A stretch of DNA of 64,000 bases from NCBI GenBank assembly GCA_029379385.1, contig CM055613.1, positions 17,502,001 to 17,566,000 of the forward strand, read 5' to 3'. The notes under the pieces are model-generated. The model had not been told where the DNA came from. It worked only from the letters and a program-made list of their open reading frames with translations, and ran no database searches. Made by a program: the position numbers and the translations under genes. The DNA comes from Quillaja saponaria. Taxonomy: Eukaryota; Streptophyta; Magnoliopsida; Fabales; Quillajaceae. Of the stretch, positions 23,482-34,621 are shown in pieces (position 1 is the first letter of the stretch; the number at the start of each line of letters is the position of its first letter).

Positions 23482-26395
23482 TGTTAGAACTTAATCATCT
23501 AACGAATATTTTTTAAGATGCTGTATGTAAACTATCATTATTATGTAAATCATAAATTTTCATAAGGCAAATTAAATAAGAGAATAATTGAATATATATA
23601 AAAGTAAATTAAAATTCACCACTTTATTGATTAACTTGGACTTAGATTTTTCATGGGATTGTATTAATAAGTGAAATTAGTTAGAATGTATATATAAATA
23701 TAATAAGTTATAATAATAACTTATATTAAAAAAATGAATAAATATAAATCACAATATGGTAAACAAAGTTTAAACCACTAGTTTATTATATTATAATCAT
23801 TTTGTCCTTTGTTCTTTCTTGTTAACTGACCTAGTCCATTTTCTTCCTTCCTTTCATTTGGACTGTGCCCTGTTTCTTTTGCCTCTATCTTACTTCCTCT
23901 TTATAACTGTGAGTCTTTCTAATTTGTGGGCATCAAACCTTAATAATTGGTGAGTTTTTCCTTCCTTTCTTTTTCTTAAGTACAGAAGGTTGGTTGTAGG
24001 AAGTTTGGAGCTGACACTGGCTCACTTGGAACTAGTGGACAACAATTTGTTACTACTATCCTACCCTTCTTTTACTCTAATTTACTAGTTGAAGAGTTGT
24101 CTTGCCATGTAGGGGACGTTTTCCTTGTAGTGTGGGTGTATGGTTAGGCTAAAAGAAAAGGACAGTAGGTGTGTAAGCTGCCCTGTTTTGGGTTAATGGC
24201 TACGAGCCATAAATTCTAGTGTGTGACCATGCAAAGAGTGGTTTTAGTTGAAGAAAAGAAGGCAGGATAGCTGGATTGTTTTGGCTAGTTGTGACGGTAT
24301 AGAGACAACAGCTTTGTTGTGTATAAATCTTTAAGTTTTGGCTTTGGTTGATGAAGCTAATCACCTTAAATATATATATATATATATTTCTTTGTCCCCT
24401 AAAGTGAAAGTGTGCATCTTGGATCGTTATAGCCGTGGGAGGATCAATCTTGGCAAAGTAACTATTTTAATTCTTAGCTGTCGAATTGATGGGTTTAAGT
24501 GTAGTTTATATTGAGCTTAATAAATATAGTAATTAACCTATTAAGTTAATTTTTAAGTTGTGTTATTAGTTTAGTTGGTAAAGGTAAATTAAAGTATAGA
24601 TAAATAATGAGAATTTATTTAAAACTAAACATGATGATTATGGTGTTGTTGAGAACTTAACATGAGAGATTAAAGGAGTTATAAATTTTTACCAAGGTTT
24701 GGTAATTATCAGCACATGAGAAAGTTAGTAAAATAGAAAATTTGGAATTCTGTTATGATAATTTAGAACTTGTACACTATAGGTTTAGGGAATTTTAACT
24801 AATTAGTAATTGAATCTATCGTTAGAAATAAAAGTTCTATGAAAAGTTAATAGTGAACTTAATGAAATTCAATATGTGGAATGGGTGCAATTTAAATATT
24901 TAAAAAAATTAGGTTGATTTCATTGGAAAATATATGCATATGAATTAGGATTAGTCATTTATTCTAAGAAATTGATAAAATGTTTATAAGGAATTTAATA
25001 TAAAATAATTATAGGAATTAATTTATATAAGTTTTACTTATTAAATAGTTAAGTGGAAACATAAAATTTAACCATGTTAATGTTAGATGTTGAAATTTAA
25101 ATTCTTGAATAAATTGAAGTAATAAAGTTTACTTTAAATTATTTAGTGGACTATTTAAGAGGAATTAATTGCAAGGTAGGAAATGTTATAAATATATGAA
25201 AAAAACGAGGAATTATAGAATTGGTTATAGTATGATTATATAAATTGACATAAGAATCTATGCTTTTCAGCTCCGGAACATATCAAGGATATTTTGACAA
25301 TTTCGCAAACTAAATGGATTGACGAATCACATCCTTGAACTTTGTGAGTGAATTACGTGCACTTTGGTTGCCAGATTATTATGTGCAATTGTATGTGTAT
25401 TTGAATAGATGTACTATATGAAAAAAATAAGTAAGTGTAGTGTTTCAATGATTTATTTGAATTATATTTGTTTGATATTGTTTGTGGTTGATAAGGGCCA
25501 ACAAAGTGAAATTTTTTTGAAAAACAATTTTATTTCTGAAATTGAAATCCAGGTTCACATAAGATATTTTAATTTAAGATTCTAAAATATTCTGATTATG
25601 ATAAATATTTTAAAAAGTCGAGTGCTCAGCCCCTGTGAGATGGATCATTTACAGAGATAAAGTTGTTATGCGGGCGCGTAAATTCCCGATAGGGGTGATA
25701 CTATTTTGCAAGATTGAGTTACTTGTTGGCCGTTTGTATGCATTGATTGCGTTGTTTGGAATGGTAAACTCCAGATATTTGAATTGACTTACATATATCG
25801 TGAAACATGTGAATCGTGATTTTATTATGAATACTATATGAGATTAAATAAGGATATATATGTTGATTGTTGTTGGTACCTTTAAGATACGTGGTTTGCT
25901 CACCGAGTCCTTTGACTTACACTTTTCTTTGTTGTTTTTTTAGTATCAAGAAAACATAGTTTGCTACATCAGGATTTGCTATTTATCAATACTGTTGAGG
26001 CAAAGTATATCCCGAAGTCACATACTTGAAGCTGATAAAGCAACACTTACAGTTATTTTAGGTGTTATGAATTGTTATGTATATTGAGTTAACTGTGATA
26101 ACTTGATGTGTTGTTAAGAGTAAAGCTCCTCTATGTACTTTGATATTATGATTTATTGTAGATTATATATGTACTATGATGCAAGTTCCACTATAAGGGG
26201 AACATCTACCAAATTATTAGTAAATATCTTATGTTTAATAACCAGTCATGAATTTCTTTTAATTTAATAAATTTTTCCTAATTTAACTATAATTTGTTAA
26301 TGAGTCATTTGTGTTTAGTAAATGAAAATTCAGGATTACAGGGGTTTGGTTATCCATTCCTCCGGCAAGTCATAACTTTATTTGAGGGTGTGACA
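23482..26395 (+). mobile_element. Long solo LTR D (Ty3/gypsy), near-perfect TSD
   Basis: It starts TGTTAGAACTT and ends GAGGGTGTGACA, 2914 bp. The flanks are TTATG (23477-23481) and CTATG (26396-26400), a 4/5 match that fits an aged 5-bp duplication. LINE sequence on both sides is continuous across it. It shares the '(A)CTTTGTGAGTG' landmark (about 25340) and the 'TGCTCACCGAGTCC' site (about 25898) with the other copies. Confidence 0.87.
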
Positions 26396-27790
26396 CTATG
26401 GTCCTTACTTTTAAAAGAGTGATCTAGTTCTTCCATATAGTTTACATTTATGTTAAATAAACTATAGAAAGAGGTTCACCTTTTCTTATTGATCTAATCT
26501 TCCTTAACCAAATTTTTTGTCCGTTATCCTTATTGCACTTAATGTGTATCACTAGTTTTTTTTTGTTTTTTTTTATGCCCAACTTTTGATAAAATCCTTT
26601 ACAAGCCTTGCCTCTAGCTTCTTAACCAATTTCTTAAACTCTTTTCTAACTTGTCTAAAATGCTCATAATTATCCTCATTTTAACACTCATATAATCTTT
26701 TATAACATACATTTTTAGTCTTAATAGCTCTTTGTACTTTATTATTCTACCACCATGTCTTATTAGTTGATGGTTCATTTTCGTTATTTACTTCTAGTAC
26801 CTTTTTTAGCCATATTCTTAATATGTCTTGCCATCTTAACCAAAATTTGTTAGTCTTGCCTTTTACGATTCTTGAGTCACCATGTAGCATATTTTTCTTA
26901 AAAAGAACCATATTTTTGCATTCAAATTCCACCATCTAATTCTTATACACCTATTACATTTATACTTTCTCTTTCATCTCCTGATACAAATATTTAGGAC
27001 TAGTAGTTTACGTTGTTTCACTAAACACTATCCGAGTGTAATTTTATAGGCTTTACAAGAGGCTCTATTGACCTTCTTAGTAAGGACAAAATATAATTTC
27101 TATTTATTTTGTCCACTACTAAAAAAATACTAAACTATGATTTTTTCTTTTTTTAAAGAAGGTGTTGGTAAAAATCAAATCATACCCCACTACAAAATCC
27201 AACATGACTTCTCTAATCTCATTCTTACCTCCATAACCATAACCCTCTTGTACTCTCTTGGAGCACTTATAAGTTTTTGCTACATGGCCATTCAGATATT
27301 CTCTAATATAAAATACCTCCTTAATCGGTACAGTTGAATAATTTTATCTAATTTTTTTCAAAATGCCTTATTTGTTGCTTCATCTAGTCCTATTTGAGGG
27401 TTGTGTGCACTAATGGCATTGAAAACTTCTTTTCCTATTATCAAATTCACTAAAACTATTCTATCACTTTTTCTCTTGACTTCAATAACCTCGTACTTAA
27501 GATTTCCATAAACAATAATCGTTATTCCATTCCTATTTCAAATACTTTATGTTTATCACATCTTGATCCTAATTCTCTCTATCTTTCTGGGATTTTCTCC
27601 AACCCATTTCAACCATGCTATATTGGCCTTTCTTTTAATTATTGTATATACTAACTCTCCCATTTTATCTAGAAGGGCATCTATGTTCTAAGCATATAAG
27701 AATCCTCTTAAACTAAACTATTTATTAGTAACTGTCCAAAATACGATAAACCTTGCCTATTTTACACCATAATCGGACATTGAAGAATCT
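26396..27790 (-). pseudogene. RTE-like LINE, endonuclease and linker (fragment 3)
   Basis: On the minus strand, from about 27720 down, it reads an APE-type endonuclease. Visible pieces are 'IAWLKWVGENPRKIE' (about 27590-27640, cognate of the CLQETKW region), 'VIEVKRKSDRIV' (about 27460-27490), 'ISAHNPQIGLDEA' (about 27390-27430), then the linker W-W-W-N-N-K-V-Q-R-A-I-K (about 26745-26715) and a long basic helix (about 26600-26710). This is EN-then-RT order. Together with fragments 1 and 2 it makes one LINE of about 2.6 kb split by two LTRs. The plus-strand ORF at 27137-27337 is a shadow. Confidence 0.82.
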
Positions 27791-28925
27791 TTTTTATACA
27801 TGGAAGAATAATTTAAAAAAAATTGAAGAATAATAATAAAATTGTGTTTAGAAAAAATATTCTTCATAATTTTTGTAAAACTTATAATCTATAAAAAATA
27901 TTTTATTTCTTTCTTTCAATTAAATTTTTTAGGCAAATTTTCTTAAATTAATATGAGGTGATTTTGAAATATCAAAATTTAAAGTAATAATAACTCCAAT
28001 TGAAATATTTATTTTGTTTGAATTTGGCACTAGTTTTAATACTATTTTGAGATAAATTTGAACTAGTTAGACCTAGCCGACACAGATGTTCCAATGTCTA
28101 CCCTATTATCAATTCCCTAATTTCATGCATGTTTACTTACTATTGAGAAAACTAAAAAAGAAAATAGCAACTGAGGAGAAAAGCAAAAGTTCAAAATAAT
28201 GAGAGCGACACAATGAGAGATAGTGGTAGAGAAGCAAGGCAAGAAATTTGAGAAATAAACCAAACAAAACTAATCAGTGTTCTAGTCCCTAATTTCATAT
28301 GTACCATTGAGGAAATTTTTTTTTTCCTCAATAAATCTAGAGTTGCAATGATAAAAATAGCATGCAAATGGAAAATTTATGAATAGAATAAAGTTGAGTA
28401 ATTCCCAGGCCTCCCAAAATCTCTCAACTTTCAAATGAGTTCTACATCTTTTCTATTTCTTTTTCAAAATCTTTACGAGTTTGAATTTATTTGATAGGGG
28501 CAACTGGTCTAGATCCATTGAAAATTGAAAAATCTGCACTTAATTTATTTGATTTCTTCGTCAATTGAATCATTGTGATGAGAATTATGATATTTTTTTT
28601 TTTGGTTGAGAAAAGTAAGATAAATCCTACTTTTTCTTTCTCATTTCAAATGACTTTTACAATAAACCTACATTCTCAATAACTCTTACTTTTAAATTTT
28701 CTTTACAACTAGGTTCTAATTTTATATTACATTTTTATGTCAGTTTTACCTATATTTTATACTTTTAGTTTTTAAGTTTAAAATATTAATTAAATGGACT
28801 AATTTTTCAAAATTCCATTTTTTTTTAATATAGAAATTAAAATTTATTATTTAATAATTAGTAGAAAAATAAATCTTTTAAAAATTAATAATGTATTCAA
28901 AATCTCTTTATTGGAATCTCATCAT
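27791..28925. other. AT-rich spacer between the LINE and the plastid insertion
   Basis: No coding region or named repeat is seen. The phrase 'CAATTCCCTAATTTCAT' (about 28110) recurs roughly near 28285 ('TAGTCCCTAATTTCAT'), which suggests an old local duplication. Confidence 0.4.
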
Positions 28926-29132
28926 CTATATATAACGAATTGGTGTGGTGTATTCATATCATAACATATATACATTAAAAACTAGCATTCTTATTGAGAC
29001 TAGAACACATAGGAAAGAAATTAGATTTATAGATGGAATCATATATGCAGTATTTATAGACAAAAGTATTCAGTTATTGGGGAAAAATCAATATAATTCT
29101 AATGTCGAATCAGGATCAACTAGAACAAAAAT
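28926..29132 (+). pseudogene. rpl23: Plastid rpl23, 5' flank and first ~35 codons
   Basis: From about 29029 the translation [20 protein letters not shown] and then N-V-E-S-G-S-T-R-T matches the conserved N-terminus of plastid ribosomal protein uL23. The start codon appears as ATA instead of ATG at about 29029. The upstream stretch ('ACGAATTGGTGTGGT', 'TTGAGACTAGAACACATAGG') is typical of the plastid rpl23 leader. Coding similarity ends at about 29132, where matK begins in the opposite direction. The longer ORF reported over 28945-29205 is a fusion by chance. Confidence 0.87.
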
Positions 29133-30228
29133 GAATTTTCTAGCATTTGAATGCATACTACTGAAGGATTTATTTGCAAATTTGAAAAATAACCCAAAAA
29201 GTTGAATTAATATTCGGATAATTCATTTATACGGATTTTTCTTGGTTAAGCTCAAACATAAAAATGATATTTTCATAAATAAATAAGATAATATTTCTAT
29301 TTATTCATTAAAAGAGGTGTGCTCTTTAAAGTCATAATCGATTTTCCTTGATATCTAACATAATGCATGAAAAATCCTTAAAGAATCAGAGGGGGGATGA
29401 AAAATCATTAGCAAAGACTTTTACACGAGGTTCTATTTTTTCATAGAAATAAATTCACTCAAAAAGGATTCATAATATGTTAATCGTAAGTGAGAAGATT
29501 TGTTATGGCGAAAAAAGAAGATAGATTCGTATTCACTTACATGAAAATTATATAGGAATAAGAAAATTTTGGGTTACTTTTTGAATTTGTAAAGGTGAAG
29601 ATAGATTTTTTTTTGGGGTAGGGGTGGGGGTGGGGTGGGGGTGGGGGTGGGGGTGGGGGTGGGTGGGGGAGAGGGGTAATAAGACTATTTCACTACCAAA
29701 GAAGCCTTAATAAATGAAAAGAATAGGCATCTTTTACTCATCAGCGAAGGATTTGAACCAATATTTCCAAATGGATAGGGTAGGGTATTAGTACATCTGA
29801 CACATAATTTAAATATAAGAATTTATCCTCAAAAAGGGAAATATTGAATCAATTGATAGTAAATTATAAGATTTTATGATTTTTGCCTCCTTTAGAAAGA
29901 GACTAATCGTAGGGAAAATGGAATTTCCACATTGATGACAAAGCCTTATGATATTATTTGAGAATACAAATTCTTGTTGTATCCAACAAATTGATTTTTG
30001 TTAGAAACATTAGTAGAAATAAGCAAATGATTCTATTGATACATTCGAGTAATTAAACGTTTTACAATAAGTAAATTAGATTTATAGTCATAACCTAAAT
30101 TTTCTAACAAAGTGAAACTATTGAAACCATGATCATAAGCAGGTGCATAAATATACTCCCCAAAGGATAAGTGGGTATAGGAATTCATGTTGCTAAGATC
30201 TATCTAGTTTTAAATATAATTTCTTCAT
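29133..30228 (-). pseudogene. matK: Plastid matK (group II intron maturase), truncated and decayed
   Basis: On the minus strand the start codon ATG survives at 30228-30226 and opens [11 protein letters not shown], the matK N-terminus (usual E-L-D-R-S). Later landmarks are 'SIFPFL' (about 29850), '[11 protein letters not shown]' (about 29760-29790), '[10 protein letters not shown]'-type text (about 29420), and '[12 protein letters not shown]' (about 29165-29200), ending near 29133. The C-terminal maturase domain is missing. In-frame stops and a G-rich insertion (29615-29676) interrupt it. The original role was splicing of plastid group II introns; this nuclear copy is non-functional. Confidence 0.88.
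29615..29676 (+). repeat. G-rich minisatellite (GGGGGT)n, potential G-quadruplex
   Basis: About eleven runs of three to five G separated by single T or A bases span 62 bases, starting GGGGTAGGGGT. This exceeds the usual four-run requirement for intramolecular quadruplexes. It is inserted in the matK pseudogene between sequences that are close together in plastid matK, so it arose after transfer to the nucleus. Confidence 0.9.
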
Positions 30229-30340
30229 TTTAAAAATTAAATTTAAGCCTGGGATAGGAGATTTATCGAATTATCAAATATACATAGTGCGATACAATCA
30301 AAACATGGCATTCTACTATAGTAAGAAAAGAATAGATACT

Positions 30341-30729
30341 TTATTTCTAATTAATCAAGAAAAATATAGTAATTCAAATTGAAATTAAAAATAGTATTAA
30401 AAAAATATTTTTAGAAAAGATATGAAAAGAGATAATGATAATTTTTTTTTTTATTATTAACAAGTAAATAATAAGTTTTAATCTATAAATTAATAATGTT
30501 TTTCTTAAAAAAAATCATCTTCATTAATATTTTAAAGTTAAAACTAAAAATTAAAAATAAGAGTAAAAGTGACATCAAAAGTGCAAATATAAAATTTAAG
30601 ACTTATTGGAAAAGAAAATATAAAAATAAGAGTTATTGAGAATGTAAGTATATTGTAGGACTTATTTGAAATGTGAAATTAAAAGTAGAACCTGTCCTCA
30701 ATTTTTTTCTTAGTTAGTTAATACACTTA
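30341..30729. other. AT-rich spacer, nothing recognised
   Basis: No gene or named repeat is visible between the plastid insertion and the MITE. The sequence is mostly A/T-rich with short runs. TSD base TTA of the following MITE occupies 30727-30729. Confidence 0.4.
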
Positions 30730-31106
30730 GGCTTGGTTTGGTAATTTTTTTTTTTTGGGAGGGTACTTGTGCTTATGCTTACGAAGAGTATAAGTTATTT
30801 ATTATTATTATTTTTTTATGTTTGGTAAAAAAAATTTGAACTACTTCTGCTTTGGCTTTTAAAAGCCAAAGGTGTTTTTAAAAGTGGTTTCTACTATAAA
30901 AAATTTTAAAGCCTAATATGACCTTAGCTTTTAATAAAGAGTCACAAAATTATCAAATCAAACCTAATTTTATGGCTTTTTACTTATTCAGAGTGATTTT
31001 TACATTATTTTACTAAATACTATTGCAATAGCTTTTTAAAAATAGCTTTAAGGGTGCTAAAAGAGTATAGCATCTTCAAAAAGTCACAGCATTACGAAAT
31101 AAAGCC
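30730..31106. mobile_element. Tourist/PIF-Harbinger-like MITE
   Basis: The left end GGCTTGGTTTGGTAA and the right end, reversed, GGCTTTATTTCGTAA form imperfect terminal inverted repeats. TTA target duplications flank the element (30727-30729 and 31107-31109), matching the 3-bp preference of Harbinger elements. It is 377 bp, AT-rich, and has no ORF. Confidence 0.68.
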
Positions 31107-33780
31107 TTAGTTTTGAATTTTTTTGTATTTTATCTTTGCAATACAGTCCAAGACTAATGATTTTTGATTGAAACAGAAGAATCATTAATACACTGTTGTA
31201 TCAGGTATGATACTGAAAAGTTTCAACCATGTTGTAAGATTTTTTAAATTATTGTCTAAACTAAAATTTTATTATTTTTCATAAACTAAATATTGCTTAC
31301 CAAAAATTAGAATAGAAAGCTCATCCACTTTATGGAATATTCATAATTATATAATATATTTAGGTTATTTTTAAAATTTCTCTCAACCTTAATAAAATGT
31401 AAAAAATATTTTTAAAAGTTAGAATGGGTTAATTGACACCATCTAACTACGCTAAGGTTGTTTAGCGGTTGGGTTGGGTTTTCAATAAAAATAGACCTAA
31501 TCTGACCCAACCCAACATTAAATTCAAATTGGCCAGGTCAAGTCACTGGATATATTGTTGTAAGCTTTTTTGGAATGGGTCATAGGGCTTCTGAGCCCAA
31601 ATTGATGTTTATATCAAGATCATTTACTTTGTTTCATTTATTTTATTAATTCACAGGGCTTTTAAGCCCAAATTACAAATAATGCATCCACTTATTTTTC
31701 ATCTCAACCAAAATGAAAATATAAGGCTCAAGGCCTGCAATTATATATCAAATTCTACATAAACATAACCCATAAAACACAAAAACAAAGAAATTAACAA
31801 AAGTCCCTAACAAATACAATGTTTACAAGTAATATATGAACAGATGTAGTGAAATGAAACATAAATTCAAAAAACAAAAAGGCAAAGTTCCCAAGAAATC
31901 CTAAACATAAAGAAAAAATTATCAAGTAGTCCACTATAGTGCTCTTCAACAACAACTTTGAATCTTGCAATTAGAAAGACAATATTAGCCTCTGTTTAGT
32001 TCAATATATTTTTTCTCTTTATTAATTACCATTTACAATAAACCATTATGACCAAGAATTCCAAATATCTAAACTTACACTTTATTAATATCAACCAGAC
32101 GCTAAGCCTAGTTTTTCTACAATTCCAAATCAAAGTTTAAACAAACAATAAAAGAGGCCATATGTATAGTTAAACTCATCACTATTTCAAAATAGATAAT
32201 CAAACAAAATATATTGCTCCAAAATAAGCTAAAAGACCATTTTCATTGATCAAATAGAATACAAATAATTTGAGAAAACAGGTTGGTAATTCTAAAAACC
32301 AAGAATAAAAAAGCATGGTTTTGAATGTAAAATTACCATATAAAACAAGAGAACACACATTAGATTCTAAAAATAAAAGGATAAGGGCTCTAATATTGTC
32401 ATTTAGACAGATAAACCCATCAACATAGAAGCAAACATATTCACACACACAACATATGTAAGTGCAGTCAAATTAAAGTTCTCACTAGGAAAAAGGAAGA
32501 GAAATGCAATAAAGAAAAGACTAGGAAATAACTCTTCATTTAAAAACTTACATAACAAGCAAGAAAAGAATGGAGCAAAGCAATACTTGTTTCCAACTTG
32601 TGAGTTTTGAGTTTATTCCAAGATCATTGGCAAAACTTTTGATCTTTCCATTGATGATGAAGCTTCTAGATTAAAAAAAATTAAAAACATAAATTTATTA
32701 TATTGTTTAAGGTTTTAACTACTTAATCATTTAATTAGAAATAATACCTTCTTCTATACTTAATGAACCCACAATATTCCCCAATGCATCAGCAGCCTCA
32801 ATAGTTGATTTGGATGGGGACAACCAATTTTCTAAGCAAATGAGCACTTCTGCAGGGACATGCAAGGAAAACAACTGCTAATAGATCTATTCCCTGAATA
32901 AGAAAGACATTATTATATGAAAATTGTTCTATTAGATTTCTGTCTTGCTCCTTGTCTAAACTCCAATTAAAACATGAAACAAAACGCTCCCATGTAAAAA
33001 AATGTAATATGGAACATAAATATAGCGATTTGGTCATTGAATCTAAAAAAGATTAGTATTATTTCAATTTATAGAAGAATCACTATAAGTTCTTAGTAGC
33101 AAGAATCACCAGAAATTATGGAAGTTACGTCATTTTCTAAATCATACTCTAAAGTTGCATAAATCAGAACTAGATGAAAGTTCTTGCATTTTACTTTATT
33201 ATATTTATAAGAGAATATTATAGAGAAGGCATTTGGGTTTTCGTGTGTGTGTATGTATATATATATTTGGTGGTTGGGTAATCATAGTTTTTTAACAATA
33301 AAGAGAAATGAAAGAGAGAAACTCACTGATATAAACCAATGACAACAAGAGGTTAGATTGTTACAGTTGCCACCCACCTAAAGAAATGAGAGAAACCAAA
33401 AGAGAGATTAGAGAGAGCTCATCAGTCGATTATAATATATCCATAGCCCATAGCTTCACTGGCAATTTCTTCTTAGTCTTTTGTTGCACTGTCGAGATTG
33501 AGAGAACGCCAATGAGTAGAGTTAGGTTTAAGGATTTGTGAGAGGTTGAGCTACTATTAAATTTAAGAATTTGGTTTAGATTGGCCTCATCAGTTATTTT
33601 TCTTAGATAACTCGATCCCTAATGAGGTCAATGGGTTAGGAGAAAAGAAACTGACCCTGAATGGGAAAAATAAGCTAGTCCAATTAAACTAAATAAAGTC
33701 AGGTCAGAATGTTGGGTACCCTATCTGACGAACATGCTTAAACTACACTAAGTGCGACCATTAGTGATTATATTAATTAA
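31107..33780 (-). mobile_element. Possible hAT-type transposon remnant
   Basis: Near 31455-31530 there is a 'GCGGTTGGGTTGGGTT' block followed by 'CTGACCCAACCCAAC', and near 33640-33750 a related region ends 'GGGTACCCTATCTGACG'. Such GGGTTGGG sub-terminal sequence is common in plant hAT elements. A minus-strand stretch at about 32750-32880 (A-E-V-L-I-C-L-E-N-W-L in one frame) loosely resembles the hAT C-terminal dimerisation region. I found no convincing matching 8-bp TSD. The two minus-strand ORFs here (32200-32448, 32798-33037) are not convincing as genes. Confidence 0.35.
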
Positions 33781-34621
33781 AGTAAAAAACATGTTGTGAA
33801 AAGAAAATTTCAACAAAAGCACGAGGAATTGTAGATAGCCTTATTTATGAATCTTATATCATGTATGTGACTAGAAATTAGTCTCACATATTGAAAAGAT
33901 GATAAGTATTTATAGATGTGATTGTAAGTTTAGAGCTAACTATCATTTGGAAATCTCAACTTAAAAGTCATTCTCATTTTAGAAACTTTTCATTTTTTAT
34001 ATCGTTTGAATCGCTAACCTTTCTTTTGTATATTGTTTAAGACATTCTTATAAAAATTGGTAAGTATAGCCATTAGAAAATGGTGACATGTTAATTTCAT
34101 TTTTTTTTTTTTTTTACATATCATAATACTTTTTCCTCTTTACATATTGGATAATATCAATGACATGATTGTTTTTCTTTTTCCTAAATTTTTTATTCTG
34201 CTATATCTTTTAGTCATCATCATGAAAAAAAAATTTAGGAATATATAAAAAGATGTTTAATTTTTTACAAGATTCTAAAGTTGTATGATAATAGGTAATG
34301 ATATAAATAAATGTAAATAAAAAGATTAAAAAATATTATATTAATTGATACTTTTTAAATTTTATCTTTTCCAATTAATTAGTGATATAACTAAATAAAT
34401 ATTAATAAAAAAAATAGATTAAGAAAAAATCAATAATGATGTGTAAAAAAATTGTCATGTTACCACTTTATGATGACTATACTCATCATTTTTGGATTGA
34501 GTGCCTCAAACAATATAAAAAAAAGAAAAAAAAATAGTGAATGACCCTGAGTTATTAGCTGATTTCCTCCAATACCTCAAACAATATAAAAAAGGTGGGG
34601 GTCTACTTTGAAAATGATTTG
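33781..34621. other. AT-rich spacer left of the copia element
   Basis: No gene is recognised. 'TTAGTCTCACATATTG' (about 33871) resembles the transcription-start neighbourhood of some LTR elements but stands alone. A short sentence-like duplication, 'CCTCAAACAATATAAAAAA', occurs at about 34503 and 34575. Confidence 0.35.

Larger units (their letters stand above)
28926..30340. other. Nuclear plastid DNA insertion (NUPT), rpl23 joined to matK
   Basis: The block is recognisably chloroplast DNA. 28926-29132 matches the upstream flank and first codons of rpl23 (+). 29133-30228 matches matK read on the minus strand. 30229-about 30340 matches the trnK intron upstream of matK ('GGAGATTTATCGAATTATC'). 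In plastomes rpl23 and matK are not adjacent, so the block is a mosaic joined at about 29132. It is broken by stops and frameshifts, which shows nuclear decay. Confidence 0.88.

Noticed and set aside
19679..26395. LTRs C and D as the two LTRs of one intact retrotransposon
   Set aside because: The 647 bp between them is LINE sequence, not gag-pol, and D has its own near-matching TSD.
28945..29205. 86-codon ORF as a novel gene
   Set aside because: It reads rpl23 and then antisense matK; it is an accident of the plastid-DNA junction.
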